This document shows, one piece after another, positions 1-8,144 of a DNA stretch of 51,392 nucleotides. The position numbers and the translations under genes are program-made. The stretch is from a bacterium UBP6_UBA1209. GTDB taxonomy: Bacteria > UBP6 > UBA1177. The stretch is taken from NCBI GenBank assembly GCA_002309575.1, contig DBXP01000018.1:1-51392 (forward strand). The letters are read 5' to 3'. Under the pieces are notes generated by a model. The model searched no databases. It worked only from the letters and a program-made list of their open reading frames with translations, and was not told the origin of the DNA. Every line of letters begins with the position of its first letter. Position 1 is the stretch's first letter.

Positions 1-12
1 CGCTTTTGCCAT
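1..12 (-). CDS. tuf: Elongation factor Tu, N-terminal start only (partial)
   Basis: On the minus strand the first 12 bases read ATGGCAAAAGCG, Met-Ala-Lys-Ala, a common start of EF-Tu. A strong purine-rich ribosome binding site (AGGGAGGA) lies just upstream. The gene follows tRNA-Thr, Tyr, Gly and Thr in the same order as the thrU-tyrU-glyT-thrT-tufB cluster of E. coli. The four residues alone prove nothing; the call rests on synteny. The rest of the gene lies outside the window. Confidence 0.65.
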
Positions 13-76
13 TCCTTCCTCCCTCTTTCGATGAGTTTGATTGTTTTTATTAAAAACATCCCGACATAAGACCTAG

Positions 77-153
77 TGGAGCCCTTGATCGGAATCGAAC
101 CGATGACCTCGTCCTTACCAAGGACGCACTCTAGCCGACTGAGCTACAAGGGC
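77..153 (-). tRNA. tRNA-Thr (GGT anticodon)
   Basis: The cloverleaf can be folded on the minus strand: acceptor GCCCTTG/CAAGGGC, anticodon loop TTGGTAA giving GGT, T-loop GGTTCGATTCC and an encoded CCA end. It is the last tRNA before tuf, matching the thrT position of proteobacterial tufB operons. Confidence 0.95.
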
Positions 154-161
154 ATCACAAA

Positions 162-238
162 TGGAGCGGGAAACGGGATTCGAACCCGCGACCCTTAGCT
201 TGGAAGGCTAATGCTCTAGCCAGCTGAGCTATTCCCGC
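162..238 (-). tRNA. tRNA-Gly (TCC anticodon)
   Basis: Minus-strand cloverleaf with acceptor GCGGGAA/TTCCCGC, anticodon loop CTTCCAA giving TCC, T-arm GGGTTCGAATCCC and an encoded CCA. It lies only 8 bases from the next tRNA, consistent with one processed polycistronic transcript. Confidence 0.95.
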
Positions 239-244
239 CCGAGG

Positions 245-330
245 TGGTGGAGGGGGGAGGATTCGAACCTCCGAAGTCATTAGACGGCAGATTTACAGTC
301 TGATCCCTTTGACCGCTCGGGAACCCCTCC
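245..330 (-). tRNA. tRNA-Tyr (GTA anticodon)
   Basis: Minus-strand class II tRNA of 86 bases with the long variable arm expected for bacterial tRNA-Tyr. Acceptor GGAGGGG pairs with CCCCTCC, the anticodon loop CTGTAAA gives GTA, and CCA is encoded. Confidence 0.95.
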
Positions 331-333
331 ATG

Positions 334-409
334 TGGAGCTAGCGATGGGACTTGAACCCGCAACCTTCCGATTACAAGTCGGGAGCTCTGCCAATTGAGC
401 TACGCTAGC
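334..409 (-). tRNA. tRNA-Thr (TGT anticodon)
   Basis: Minus-strand cloverleaf with acceptor GCTAGCG/CGCTAGC, anticodon loop CTTGTAA giving TGT, T-arm GGGTTCAAGTCCC and an encoded CCA. It is the promoter-proximal member of the cluster, matching thrU. Confidence 0.95.
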
Positions 410-449
410 CTGGTAAATCAAATTTCAAGTAGCAGAAAAAAGCAGGGGG

Positions 450-477
450 AACATACACACTTTTTTTTCCGTGTCAA
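450..477 (-). promoter_or_regulatory. Probable sigma-70 promoter of the tRNA-tuf operon
   Basis: On the minus strand a perfect TTGACA (472-477) is separated by 16 bases from TATGTT (450-455), about 40 bases before the first tRNA. The -10 is followed directly by CCCCCTGC. A GC-rich discriminator of this kind is typical of stringently controlled stable-RNA promoters, so growth-rate control is a reasonable inference. Confidence 0.65.
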
Positions 478-567
478 GGTTTTTTTGTGATCCAACCGAA
501 AAAAAAACAAAAAAAGAGAGAAATTTCGCGCTCTTGTATACCAACAAAATAAAGAAGGCGCTTTTTT

Positions 568-595
568 TTGTCAAAAAGAGTTTTTTTCTTAGGAT
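568..595 (+). promoter_or_regulatory. Possible promoter for hisS-sppA-clc
   Basis: TTGTCA (568-573) and TAGGAT (590-595) are 16 bases apart, with the predicted start of RNA about 30 bases before the hisS ATG. The region is full of T and A runs, so chance matches are likely. The rest of 410-632 holds no gene. Confidence 0.35.
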
Positions 596-632
596 GTTTT
601 TGTTTTTATTATTTGTCTTTAGAGAGGACTTA

Positions 633-1880
633 ATGATTCTTTCCGCAGTCAAAGGAATGAGCGATCTGTACGGATCCCGCGCGATCCGCTGGACAAAAAT
701 GGAAGAGACCATCAAAAAAATAGTCGCGTCGTCCAACTTCACCGAGATCAGGACTCCGATAGTCGAGGAGCTTGCCCTTTTCAAAAGGGGGGTCGGCGAA
801 AGCACTGATGTCGTCCAGAAAGAGATGTACGACTTTCTCGACAAGAAGGGGCGCCACATCGCGATGCGTCCGGAGGGGACGGCAGGCGTAGCCAGAGCGT
901 TCGTCGAACACGGCCTGGGGCTCAACGAGCCGCTTCCCCTTAAAACCTTTTATATAGGACCTTTTTTCCGGTACGAGCGTCCGCAGAAGGGCAGATACCG
1001 CCAGTTCCACCAGTTCGGGATCGAGGTCTTCGGCGACGAGACTCCTCAAATCGACGCAGAACTCATATTCACGGCGATGCGGGTCCTGACGAGCTTCGGG
1101 ATCCAGGCAGAGGTCCACGTCAACTCCATCGGCTGCCAGAAGTGCCGCGCCGACTACCGCGAAAAACTGATTTCATACTTCTCGACAAAAAAAGAGGGGC
1201 TCTGCGAGGACTGCAGGAACCGTCTGGAAATCAACCCGCTGCGCCTTCTGGACTGCAAGGTCTGCGATCCGAAAACACGCTGTGCGGACATTCCGAAGAT
1301 CACCGAATGCCTCTGCGACGACTGCCGCGGGCACTTCGAGCAGCTTCAGAGATCGCTCACGATCTTCGGCGTTCCGTTTGTTGTCGATCCCTTTATCGTC
1401 CGCGGGCTTGACTACTACACAAAGACAGCTTTCGAGATCACCGCGATCACAGGCGGCTCCCAGAACGCTGTTGCCGGAGGAGGGCGCTACGACAACCTGA
1501 TCCACGATATCGGCGGTGCACAGATGCCGGCGACCGGATTCGCAATGGGGCTTGAACGCCTCTTTGACCTCATTCCGGAGGATTTTTTCGAGCTTCCGCA
1601 GGTCTCTGTCGGCTACGCGCTCTCCGAGGATGCCGTCGACCAGCTCGTCGCCTTTGCGAAAAACATGGCAGGGCAACCCCTCAACTTTTTTGCCGACTAC
1701 AAGCCCAAAAAACTGAAAAAGGCCCTTCAGAAGGCTGACCGCGTCGCTGCGGCATTCACCTTCATCATCGGCGAGGACGAGGCTAAGGAGCACCTGATCC
1801 TTGTAAAAAATATGGAAACAGGTGAGCAGAAAACGTTTGCCCAGAACGATATCGAAACGATTCTCGGATTCTGCCGCTGA
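633..1880 (+). CDS. hisS: Histidyl-tRNA synthetase
   Basis: Charges tRNA-His with histidine in the cytoplasm. The 415-residue product has the class II core: motif 2 around RYERPQKGRYRQFHQFG, the HisRS-specific RGLDYYTKTAFE, and the motif 3 region GGRYDNL followed by GFAMGLERL. A short anticodon-binding domain closes the C-terminus. The internal CxxC-rich segment (NSIGCQKCR to CLCDDCRGHF) occurs in many bacterial HisRS. The frame is open much further upstream, but I place the start at 633 because the protein there begins MILSAVKGMSDLYG, the usual HisRS N-terminus, and AGAGAGGA lies just before it. It is first in a likely operon, 19 bases before sppA. Confidence 0.96.
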   Translation: MILSAVKGMSDLYGSRAIRWTKMEETIKKIVASSNFTEIRTPIVEELALFKRGVGESTDVVQKEMYDFLDKKGRHIAMRPEGTAGVARAFVEHGLGLNEPLPLKTFYIGPFFRYERPQKGRYRQFHQFGIEVFGDETPQIDAELIFTAMRVLTSFGIQAEVHVNSIGCQKCRADYREKLISYFSTKKEGLCEDCRNRLEINPLRLLDCKVCDPKTRCADIPKITECLCDDCRGHFEQLQRSLTIFGVPFVVDPFIVRGLDYYTKTAFEITAITGGSQNAVAGGGRYDNLIHDIGGAQMPATGFAMGLERLFDLIPEDFFELPQVSVGYALSEDAVDQLVAFAKNMAGQPLNFFADYKPKKLKKALQKADRVAAAFTFIIGEDEAKEHLILVKNMETGEQKTFAQNDIETILGFCR

Positions 1881-1899
1881 CAACGGAAGGGAGGCTTAA

Positions 1900-3723
1900 A
1901 TGAAAAAGATCATCACCTTTTTCCGCAATGTTTTCGTAGTGATAGGCATTTTGACTGTGATAACTGTCGTCAGCATCGTCATGCTTGCCGTCACCATTTC
2001 GGAGAAAATTTCAAAAAGCGGCGGCTTCAAGGACGAAGTCTTTGAAAACACTCTGCTGACCATCAGCACTTCGGCGATCTCCGGCGATGTTTTTGCCAAG
2101 ACCGACTACATGGTGCTGAACTCCTTCTTCACGACGCAGATCTCTCTGATCGACACGCTCTCAACGATCCAAAAAGCGGCTAACGATCCGAAAATATTAG
2201 GCATTTTTATCAACATGAACTCGCTCAAGCTGAACTATGCGCAGACAGAGGAACTCAGGAAAGGGCTCGCTGAGTTCAAGAAAAGCGGCAAACCGGTCTA
2301 CGTCTGGAGCGACAGCTACGGCGAGATCGCAAGCGGCACAAAGAGCTACTTCCTTGCCTCGGTTGCAGACAAAATCTACATCCAGGAGGCCGGCGCCATC
2401 GCCTTCAACGGGCTTGAATCGACCTCGGTCTTTTTCAAAAACGCCCTTGAAAAGCTCAAAATCGAGATGATCGGCGGCAAGCGCAAGGAGTACAAGACCT
2501 ACTGGAACACCTACACCGAGGATAAGTTCACTGAAGCGCACAAAGAGTCGGCGGAATCGCTGCTGAACTCGCTCTTCTCAAAGATCGCGGCTGAGGTCTC
2601 GGAGTCCAGGAAGATCCCGATCAACGAGGTCTACCGGATCGCGAACCTGCCTCCGCTCTCCTCCAGACAGGCGCTGGAGGCAAATTTTGTAGACGGGATC
2701 AAATATCTGGACGAGGCTGTCGGCGAGATGAAGACGACCACAAAATTCATGAACAAAATGTCACTTATACGCTACAGCAAAAGCAACACGAACTTCATCG
2801 ACATCAACGAGCTCGGCAACCTTCCGACGGCTCAGCCGCAGATCGCCGTGATCGAGATCCCGGGCGGGATCCACCGCGGAGAGAGCGACATTTCGCCCTC
2901 CGGGAATCCTGAATCCAGCGGCTCGGCAACGATCGTTTCGCTTCTCAAAAAGGCCTGGAAAAACGAAAACGTCAAGGGGATCATTCTCCGCGTCAACTCG
3001 CCCGGCGGCTCTGTCGTTGCCTCCGAAACCATCTGGAACCAGATCGGCGCGATGCGCAAGGAGAACAAAAAGCCGATAATCGTCTCGATGGGCGGTGTCG
3101 CGGCTTCCGGCGGCTACTACGTCTCAATGGGGGCGGAAAAGATCTTCGCCGACCACTGCACGATCACGGGTTCGATCGGCGTCGTTATGGGAAAGACCTA
3201 CACCCGCGATTTTTTCAACATGCTCGGGATCACCTTCGACACGGCATCAACCGCTGAAACGCCGAACATCTTCTCGGCTCTCGACCGTCCGACTCCGGAG
3301 CAGATGGAATACTTCGAAAAGATGATGGATGAGACATACGACTCGTTTGTTTCACGTGCAGCACAGGGCCGCGGGATCGAAAAAGCGGAACTCGAAAAAT
3401 ATGCAAAAGGCCGCGTCTGGTCGGGCGAACTCGCCAAAAAGCACGGTCTTATCGACGAGATCGGCGGCTTCATGGATGCCTTCGACTTCATGAAAAACAA
3501 GATCGGCGCAACTGAAGCCAGACTTGTGAAATATCCGCTCGAAAGCGATATTTTCGCACTTGTCTTCCGGGGTGACGAAGACGACGCGACCTCCGTCGGG
3601 TCAAGGTTCGGCAGACTGAGCAGCATCCTGAACAGGCTGGCAAGGATCATCGGCACCCTGGAGCGTGAAGTCAACTCCGAGAGAGAGTTTTACAAAATCG
3701 AAGAGAGCATAGAAATCGACTGA
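1900..3723 (+). CDS. sppA: Signal peptide peptidase SppA, long (67K) type
   Basis: Inner-membrane serine protease that degrades cleaved signal peptides. The 607-residue length matches the E. coli-type tandem-domain SppA rather than the short form. One N-terminal membrane helix spans about residues 12-33. The catalytic Lys is seen as K199 in the KEYKTYW context, and the nucleophile as S403 in GGVAASGGYY. The gap between them is close to that of E. coli (K209/S409). The N-terminal half keeps the fold and the Lys; the C-terminal half carries the Ser. A good ribosome site (GGGAGG) precedes the ATG. It lies 19 bases after hisS and 8 before the ClC gene, so the three are probably cotranscribed. Confidence 0.93.
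   Translation: MKKIITFFRNVFVVIGILTVITVVSIVMLAVTISEKISKSGGFKDEVFENTLLTISTSAISGDVFAKTDYMVLNSFFTTQISLIDTLSTIQKAANDPKILGIFINMNSLKLNYAQTEELRKGLAEFKKSGKPVYVWSDSYGEIASGTKSYFLASVADKIYIQEAGAIAFNGLESTSVFFKNALEKLKIEMIGGKRKEYKTYWNTYTEDKFTEAHKESAESLLNSLFSKIAAEVSESRKIPINEVYRIANLPPLSSRQALEANFVDGIKYLDEAVGEMKTTTKFMNKMSLIRYSKSNTNFIDINELGNLPTAQPQIAVIEIPGGIHRGESDISPSGNPESSGSATIVSLLKKAWKNENVKGIILRVNSPGGSVVASETIWNQIGAMRKENKKPIIVSMGGVAASGGYYVSMGAEKIFADHCTITGSIGVVMGKTYTRDFFNMLGITFDTASTAETPNIFSALDRPTPEQMEYFEKMMDETYDSFVSRAAQGRGIEKAELEKYAKGRVWSGELAKKHGLIDEIGGFMDAFDFMKNKIGATEARLVKYPLESDIFALVFRGDEDDATSVGSRFGRLSSILNRLARIIGTLEREVNSEREFYKIEESIEID
3348..3363. promoter_or_regulatory. Degenerate parS-like site inside sppA
   Basis: TGTTTCACGTGCAGCA matches the parS consensus TGTTTCACGTGAAACA at 14 of 16 positions, with a perfect left half. 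It lies in coding sequence and breaks the palindrome, so it may be chance. Confidence 0.25.
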
Positions 3724-3731
3724 TTCCAGAA

Positions 3732-5792
3732 ATGCGCGCAAAAATCCTACGCATCAACTTTGATAATCTGCTTGAAAAGGCGAAGCTGAAGGAGGAGACC
3801 TTCCTGATCTTCGCCGCCGTTCTGATCGGGATCATAACCGGAGCGGCATTCCTCTGCTTCAGCCACCTCATCGACTGGCTGTCTCACCTGTGCGTCGGCG
3901 AAGCGGCCTCGAACAGCGTTGCCGGCTACCGAAAACTTCCGTTTTTCATCAAAGTCATCCTGCCGCTTAGCGGCGTCACTGCCGGCGGATTCATCATCCG
4001 CTACCTCTGCAAAGAGAGCGGCGGCTCCGGGATCGGCTTCCTGCTGAAGACTTTGAAACTCAAAAACGGCATCATGCCCCCGCTGCTGGCGGTCTTCAAG
4101 ATCATCACAGCGTCACTTTCGATCGCGACGGGCATCCCGCTCGGCAGCGAAGGCCCCATCATCGTCATCGGTTCGTCGATCGGCTCGACACTCGGACAGT
4201 TCCTTGCGATGCCGATCTCGCGGATCAAGCTCTTTGTCGGCTGCGGAGCTGCGGCAGGACTTGCAGTCGCCTTCAACGCGCCGATCGCCGGAACGATCTT
4301 TGCGGTCGAGACAATCCTCGGCAGCTATGCCATCGGGACGCTCACGCCGATAGTCGTCTCCGCAGCGACGGCAAGCTTCTTCGGAGCCTACTTCCTGCCC
4401 GGACACGAGGCTATCCCTAGCGCAGCGCTCGCAACGACGGCGGTAAGCAGCTCTCCCGCCGAAGTTGCGCTCTTCATCGGCTTCGGACTCATCAACGCGC
4501 TCCTCGGAGTCGGTCTCATCAAGCTGACCTACGCGAACTCGAACCTCTTCGACAGGTTCAAAAAGAGGCTTCCCGAATACATCCACACGCCGCTTCTGAT
4601 ACTTCCGTTCGCGCTGACGGCACCCTTCATCCCCGAAATTTTCGGTCTCGGCCAGGATGTCATGCTCTCGGCAAGCACCCTTCCGCCCTATTTTCTGATC
4701 ATGATTGCGCTTTTAAAAATGCTCTTCCTCTCGATCGCGACCGCAAGCGGAGCCTCGGGCGGCATTTTCCTGCCGACACTTTTTATAGGATACATCTTCG
4801 GAATGGGTTTCGGCGAGGTGGTCGTCCGGCTGATCCCCGGCATAGACCAGTCGATCGGCTTCAGCTTCGGCCCCGTCGGGATCGGTGCGCTCTTCGGCGC
4901 GGCGACGCAGGAACCGATCTCTTCGCTCATCCTTGTCTTCGAGATAACCCGCAACTACCGGCTACTCCCCTCGCTGATGCTGGCAACGGTCGTCGCGACC
5001 ATGATCTCGAAAAAACTCAGCAGCTTCTCGATCTACAACTACCAGCTCTTTAAAGAGGGGATCGAGGTCGACGAAAACGAAGAAGCCGCCATCATGAATG
5101 AAAACCATGTCGAGCTCTGTCTGCGCAGGGAGTGCGTCGTCGTCGGCACGCAGACGACTCTTTCGGAGCTTCTCGACAAGATGCGTGAACTCGAGCGTTT
5201 TGAGGCTTATGTCGTCGACGAAAACGGCATCTATATCGGGGCTATCAACGGGGTCTTCGGAGCAGAGGCAAAAATAAAATACAGTGAAATCAGCAACTTG
5301 GTTCTGGCAGAAGATCTTATTGACACCAGTTTCCCGACTGTCCGGCTCGACACTCCGCTATCTCAGGCGATGCGCTGCATGATCCGGCGCGAAGTCATCG
5401 AGCTTCCGGTCATCGGTGAGGACGGAAAAGTCGCAGGCTGCATCCACGAGCACGACCTGATCAACTTTTATCACCGCGAAATCATTGCGAAAAGCAGTAT
5501 GCTCAAGACCGTCTGGTGCGCCGAGGACGAAGAGCAGTGCTCGATCCTGTTCGAGGACGAGTACAAAATCGAAGCGATACCCTGCCCGGCAGGCTTCTTC
5601 GGGAAGAGCCTCGTCGATCTCAAGCTGCGCGAAAAATATAACATACTGGTCCTCGCCGTTCGAGAAAAGAAAAGCGGCAGGGGAGTTGCGGCCGCGACTA
5701 AAATCCTTGAGGCCGGAGACATTCTGATTTCCGCCGGCACCCGCGACGAAATCAAGAATTTCAAGAAAAAAATCGGGCAAACCCCGAAATAA
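3732..5792 (+). CDS. ClC chloride transporter with CBS pair and TrkA-C-like domain
   Basis: Membrane ClC-family anion channel or exchanger of 686 residues. The ClC core fills about residues 20-445 with GSGIG, GSEGP (gating glutamate E140), AFNAPIAG and GGIFLP in order. At the position of the internal proton glutamate (E203 of E. coli ClC) the protein has T194, preceded by E193. Residues 460-590 look like two CBS domains, which usually bind adenosine nucleotides. Residues 610-680 (FFGKSLVDLKLREKYN, then AGDILISAGTRDEI) resemble the TrkA-C/RCK-C ligand domain of potassium channels. The combined tail suggests two separate ligand inputs. It starts 8 bases after sppA. Transport mode (channel or exchanger) cannot be told from sequence. 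Confidence 0.9.
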   Translation: MRAKILRINFDNLLEKAKLKEETFLIFAAVLIGIITGAAFLCFSHLIDWLSHLCVGEAASNSVAGYRKLPFFIKVILPLSGVTAGGFIIRYLCKESGGSGIGFLLKTLKLKNGIMPPLLAVFKIITASLSIATGIPLGSEGPIIVIGSSIGSTLGQFLAMPISRIKLFVGCGAAAGLAVAFNAPIAGTIFAVETILGSYAIGTLTPIVVSAATASFFGAYFLPGHEAIPSAALATTAVSSSPAEVALFIGFGLINALLGVGLIKLTYANSNLFDRFKKRLPEYIHTPLLILPFALTAPFIPEIFGLGQDVMLSASTLPPYFLIMIALLKMLFLSIATASGASGGIFLPTLFIGYIFGMGFGEVVVRLIPGIDQSIGFSFGPVGIGALFGAATQEPISSLILVFEITRNYRLLPSLMLATVVATMISKKLSSFSIYNYQLFKEGIEVDENEEAAIMNENHVELCLRRECVVVGTQTTLSELLDKMRELERFEAYVVDENGIYIGAINGVFGAEAKIKYSEISNLVLAEDLIDTSFPTVRLDTPLSQAMRCMIRREVIELPVIGEDGKVAGCIHEHDLINFYHREIIAKSSMLKTVWCAEDEEQCSILFEDEYKIEAIPCPAGFFGKSLVDLKLREKYNILVLAVREKKSGRGVAAATKILEAGDILISAGTRDEIKNFKKKIGQTPK

Positions 5793-5806
5793 AATCCAAC
5801 ATTTTT

Positions 5807-5835
5807 TTGTTTTTTGGGCGCTGCATTCGTATAAT
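5807..5835 (+). promoter_or_regulatory. Probable sigma-70 promoter for the 5860-9253 operon
   Basis: TTGTTT (5807-5812), a 17-base spacer and a perfect TATAAT (5830-5835), then AGGAGG just before the ATG at 5860. It is in the short gap after the ClC gene and marks a new transcription unit. Confidence 0.7.
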
Positions 5836-5859
5836 GTCGCGCTTTTTTTAGGAGGTTTT

Positions 5860-7002
5860 ATGAAAAAGTTGATTTTACTCATAATTTCGCTTTTCTTCTC
5901 GGCTTTTCTCTTTGCCGAACAGGTCGGCGAAACCAACACGTTCTACTTTTTTTACTCTTACAAGTGTCCTCACTGCCACGAGGCGCAGCCTTTCATCTCA
6001 AAGATCGAAACAGAGTACAAGGATATAACCTTCAAAAAGCTGGAGGTCCTGAAAGTCCCTGAAAACATGAAGCTTTTCAGAGAGATGACTCAAAAACTCG
6101 GCATTCAGGGCGGCGGCGTTCCGACATTCATCTTCAACGGAAAATTCATCGTCGGTTTCCAGTCAGGGCACCACGATGCGCTTATCCGCGAAATGATCGA
6201 GATGAACAAGGCAGACGGAGAGTCCTGCGGCGAGCAGTGCAAGGAGTGCAAGGAAAACGTGATCGATGTCCCCGTGCTGGGAAAAATCGACGCGCAGCTT
6301 GTCAAACTTCCGAGCTTTACCTTCATAATCGGCCTTCTGGACGGCGTGAACCCATGCGCGATGTGGGTCCTGATGTTCCTGCTAACGCTTCTTGTGGCGG
6401 CAAAAGACAGGAAAAAAGTCGTAATGATCGGCTCCGTTTTCGTTCTTTCGTCGGGTGTCGTCTACTTCCTTTTCATGACAGCGTGGCTCAACATTTTCAC
6501 CTTCATGGGCATGACAACATACGTCACGATCGCCCTCGGAGTCGTCGCGCTCGTCATGGGACTCATCAACATGAAGGAGTTCTTCTTCTTCAAAAAGGGT
6601 GTCAGCCTGATGATCCCCGACAAGGTAAAACCCAAACTTTTCGAAAAAATGAGAAAGGTCATCAACAACAAAAACATGTTCCTTTCGATCCTCGGGACGA
6701 TAGCTCTCGCATTCTTCGTAAACCTGATCGAGCTCGGCTGCACGATCGGACTTCCGGCGATCTACACGAGAGTCCTCTCGATCCAGAATGTCTCGACCCT
6801 GAAAAAATACCTCTTCATGGCGCTTTACAATGTCTACTATGTCGTTCCGCTTGCGATAATCGTCCTTGTTTTCGTAGTTACGATGGGTAAGCACAGATTT
6901 GAGGAAAAACATGCGAAAAAACTCAAACTCGTAAGCGGTCTTCTGATGCTGACACTCGGACTTATCCTTATCATCAAACCTGATCTCCTGGTCTTCTCTT
7001 AG
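5860..7002 (+). CDS. Thioredoxin-like domain fused to CcdA/DsbD-like membrane electron carrier
   Basis: Predicted thiol-disulfide carrier that could pass reducing power across the inner membrane to its own periplasmic domain. After a signal peptide (about 1-19) comes a thioredoxin-fold domain with C36-P-H-C39 and the cis-Pro strand GGGVPTFIFNGK. A small Cys cluster follows (C123, C127, C130). From residue 150 there are about six membrane helices with NPCAM (C166) and ELGCTIGLP (C294), the paired Cys placement of CcdA/DsbD-type transmembrane domains. A three-part DsbD would also carry an immunoglobulin-like alpha domain, which is missing. It is followed 8 bases later by a lipoprotein gene. The partner protein is unknown. 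Confidence 0.8.
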   Translation: MKKLILLIISLFFSAFLFAEQVGETNTFYFFYSYKCPHCHEAQPFISKIETEYKDITFKKLEVLKVPENMKLFREMTQKLGIQGGGVPTFIFNGKFIVGFQSGHHDALIREMIEMNKADGESCGEQCKECKENVIDVPVLGKIDAQLVKLPSFTFIIGLLDGVNPCAMWVLMFLLTLLVAAKDRKKVVMIGSVFVLSSGVVYFLFMTAWLNIFTFMGMTTYVTIALGVVALVMGLINMKEFFFFKKGVSLMIPDKVKPKLFEKMRKVINNKNMFLSILGTIALAFFVNLIELGCTIGLPAIYTRVLSIQNVSTLKKYLFMALYNVYYVVPLAIIVLVFVVTMGKHRFEEKHAKKLKLVSGLLMLTLGLILIIKPDLLVFS

Positions 7003-7010
7003 AGGCATAA

Positions 7011-8129
7011 ATGCGTATAATCACTAAGCTTTTTGTTTGCTTACTCTGTGCGTCCCTTTTTTCATGCACCCAGTTCGGAGAGTCGAGACGGAAGGTCGAT
7101 CCGAACGAGATAAAGACAACAAAGCGTGCCAGCACCGAAGAATACGAAGAGGAATCGCGGCGCTCGCAGCGTGAGGCGGAGGCAACCGCCCAGCAGGAAG
7201 AAAACTCCAACAAAAACAGCATGTTGGGTGGCAAAAACAAGAAGAAGGATCCTAACCTTGTCGCCAAACGGCACCTGTCGAAGCACGAATTTAAGAACGG
7301 CGACATATATTACGGCAGCTTCTCGAACGGAAGGATGAACGGCGAAGGCGAGTTCATCTTCGCGAAGGGCGGCCAGTACAAAGGAGAATTTGCGGACGGC
7401 GAGTTCAACGGTCACGGCGTTCTGGTCTATCCGGACAACACCGTCTATGCCGGAGAGTTCGTCAACGGCAAAAAAGAGGGTCACGGCGAGATCAATTTCT
7501 CCTCCGGGAACCGTTACACCGGAGACTTCCACGATGACAAGATCGACGGAAACGGCATCTTCTACTTTGCCTCCGGCGGCTACTACGAGGGTCAGTTCGC
7601 AAAAGGCAAAAAACACGGAAAAGGCACGCGTTTTTACTCTGACGGAAGGATCTACGAAGGCGAATTTTCGAACGACAAACGCACCGGCTTCGGCAAAATG
7701 AGCTACACCGACGGTTCGGTCTACGAGGGTGATTTTGTCAACGGCCTGCGTCACGGCACCGGTAGCATAACCCTTCCGAACGGCGACTTCTGCCACGGGG
7801 AATTCACCCGCGACGAGCTTAACGGCAACGTCCGTTTCACCTTCGCCTCTGACGGAAGAGTCTACGAGGGCAAGGCTGATTTCGGCCGCCTTGACGGTCC
7901 CGCGATCATCAACTTCAAAGACGGCAGCTACTACGACGGCGAGATCAAAAACGCAATGCCGAACGGAACCGGCACGCTTTACAAAAAGAACGGAGAAGAG
8001 ATCACCGCCGAATGGAAAAACGGCGAGATCGTTTTCAAAAATAAAGGCGATTCCGCCAATGAAGAGAATCGGCAGGAAGAAGAAGCCGGAACAGAAGAAG
8101 ATGAAGAAGATGATGATGAAGACAACTAA
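7011..8129 (+). CDS. MORN-repeat lipoprotein
   Basis: Signal peptide with lipobox LFSC (lipidation at C19), a charged linker rich in Glu, Arg and Lys, then ten 23-residue MORN repeats of the form Y-x-G-[DE]-F-x-[ND]-G-x-x-x-G-x-G over about residues 95-325, and an acidic tail. MORN repeats form elongated beta sheets; in eukaryotes some bind lipid or protein, and in bacteria their roles are poorly known. Repeats 8 and 9 are degenerate. The protein is probably anchored in the outer or inner membrane, facing the periplasm. It lies 8 bases after the thiol carrier gene and 15 before hpt, so all four genes here look cotranscribed. I do not know its function. Confidence 0.85.
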   Translation: MRIITKLFVCLLCASLFSCTQFGESRRKVDPNEIKTTKRASTEEYEEESRRSQREAEATAQQEENSNKNSMLGGKNKKKDPNLVAKRHLSKHEFKNGDIYYGSFSNGRMNGEGEFIFAKGGQYKGEFADGEFNGHGVLVYPDNTVYAGEFVNGKKEGHGEINFSSGNRYTGDFHDDKIDGNGIFYFASGGYYEGQFAKGKKHGKGTRFYSDGRIYEGEFSNDKRTGFGKMSYTDGSVYEGDFVNGLRHGTGSITLPNGDFCHGEFTRDELNGNVRFTFASDGRVYEGKADFGRLDGPAIINFKDGSYYDGEIKNAMPNGTGTLYKKNGEEITAEWKNGEIVFKNKGDSANEENRQEEEAGTEEDEEDDDEDN

Positions 8130-8144
8130 AAGCAGGAGCGGACA

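Noticed and set aside
471..632. Upstream extension of hisS by 54 codons
   Set aside because: The extra residues are Lys/Phe-rich translation of A and T runs and unlike any HisRS; the ATG at 633 has a proper ribosome site.
7300..8000. Repeated DNA in the MORN gene as a CRISPR or satellite array
   Set aside because: The 69-base periodicity follows the 23-residue protein repeat and the DNA units are diverged, with no spacer structure.
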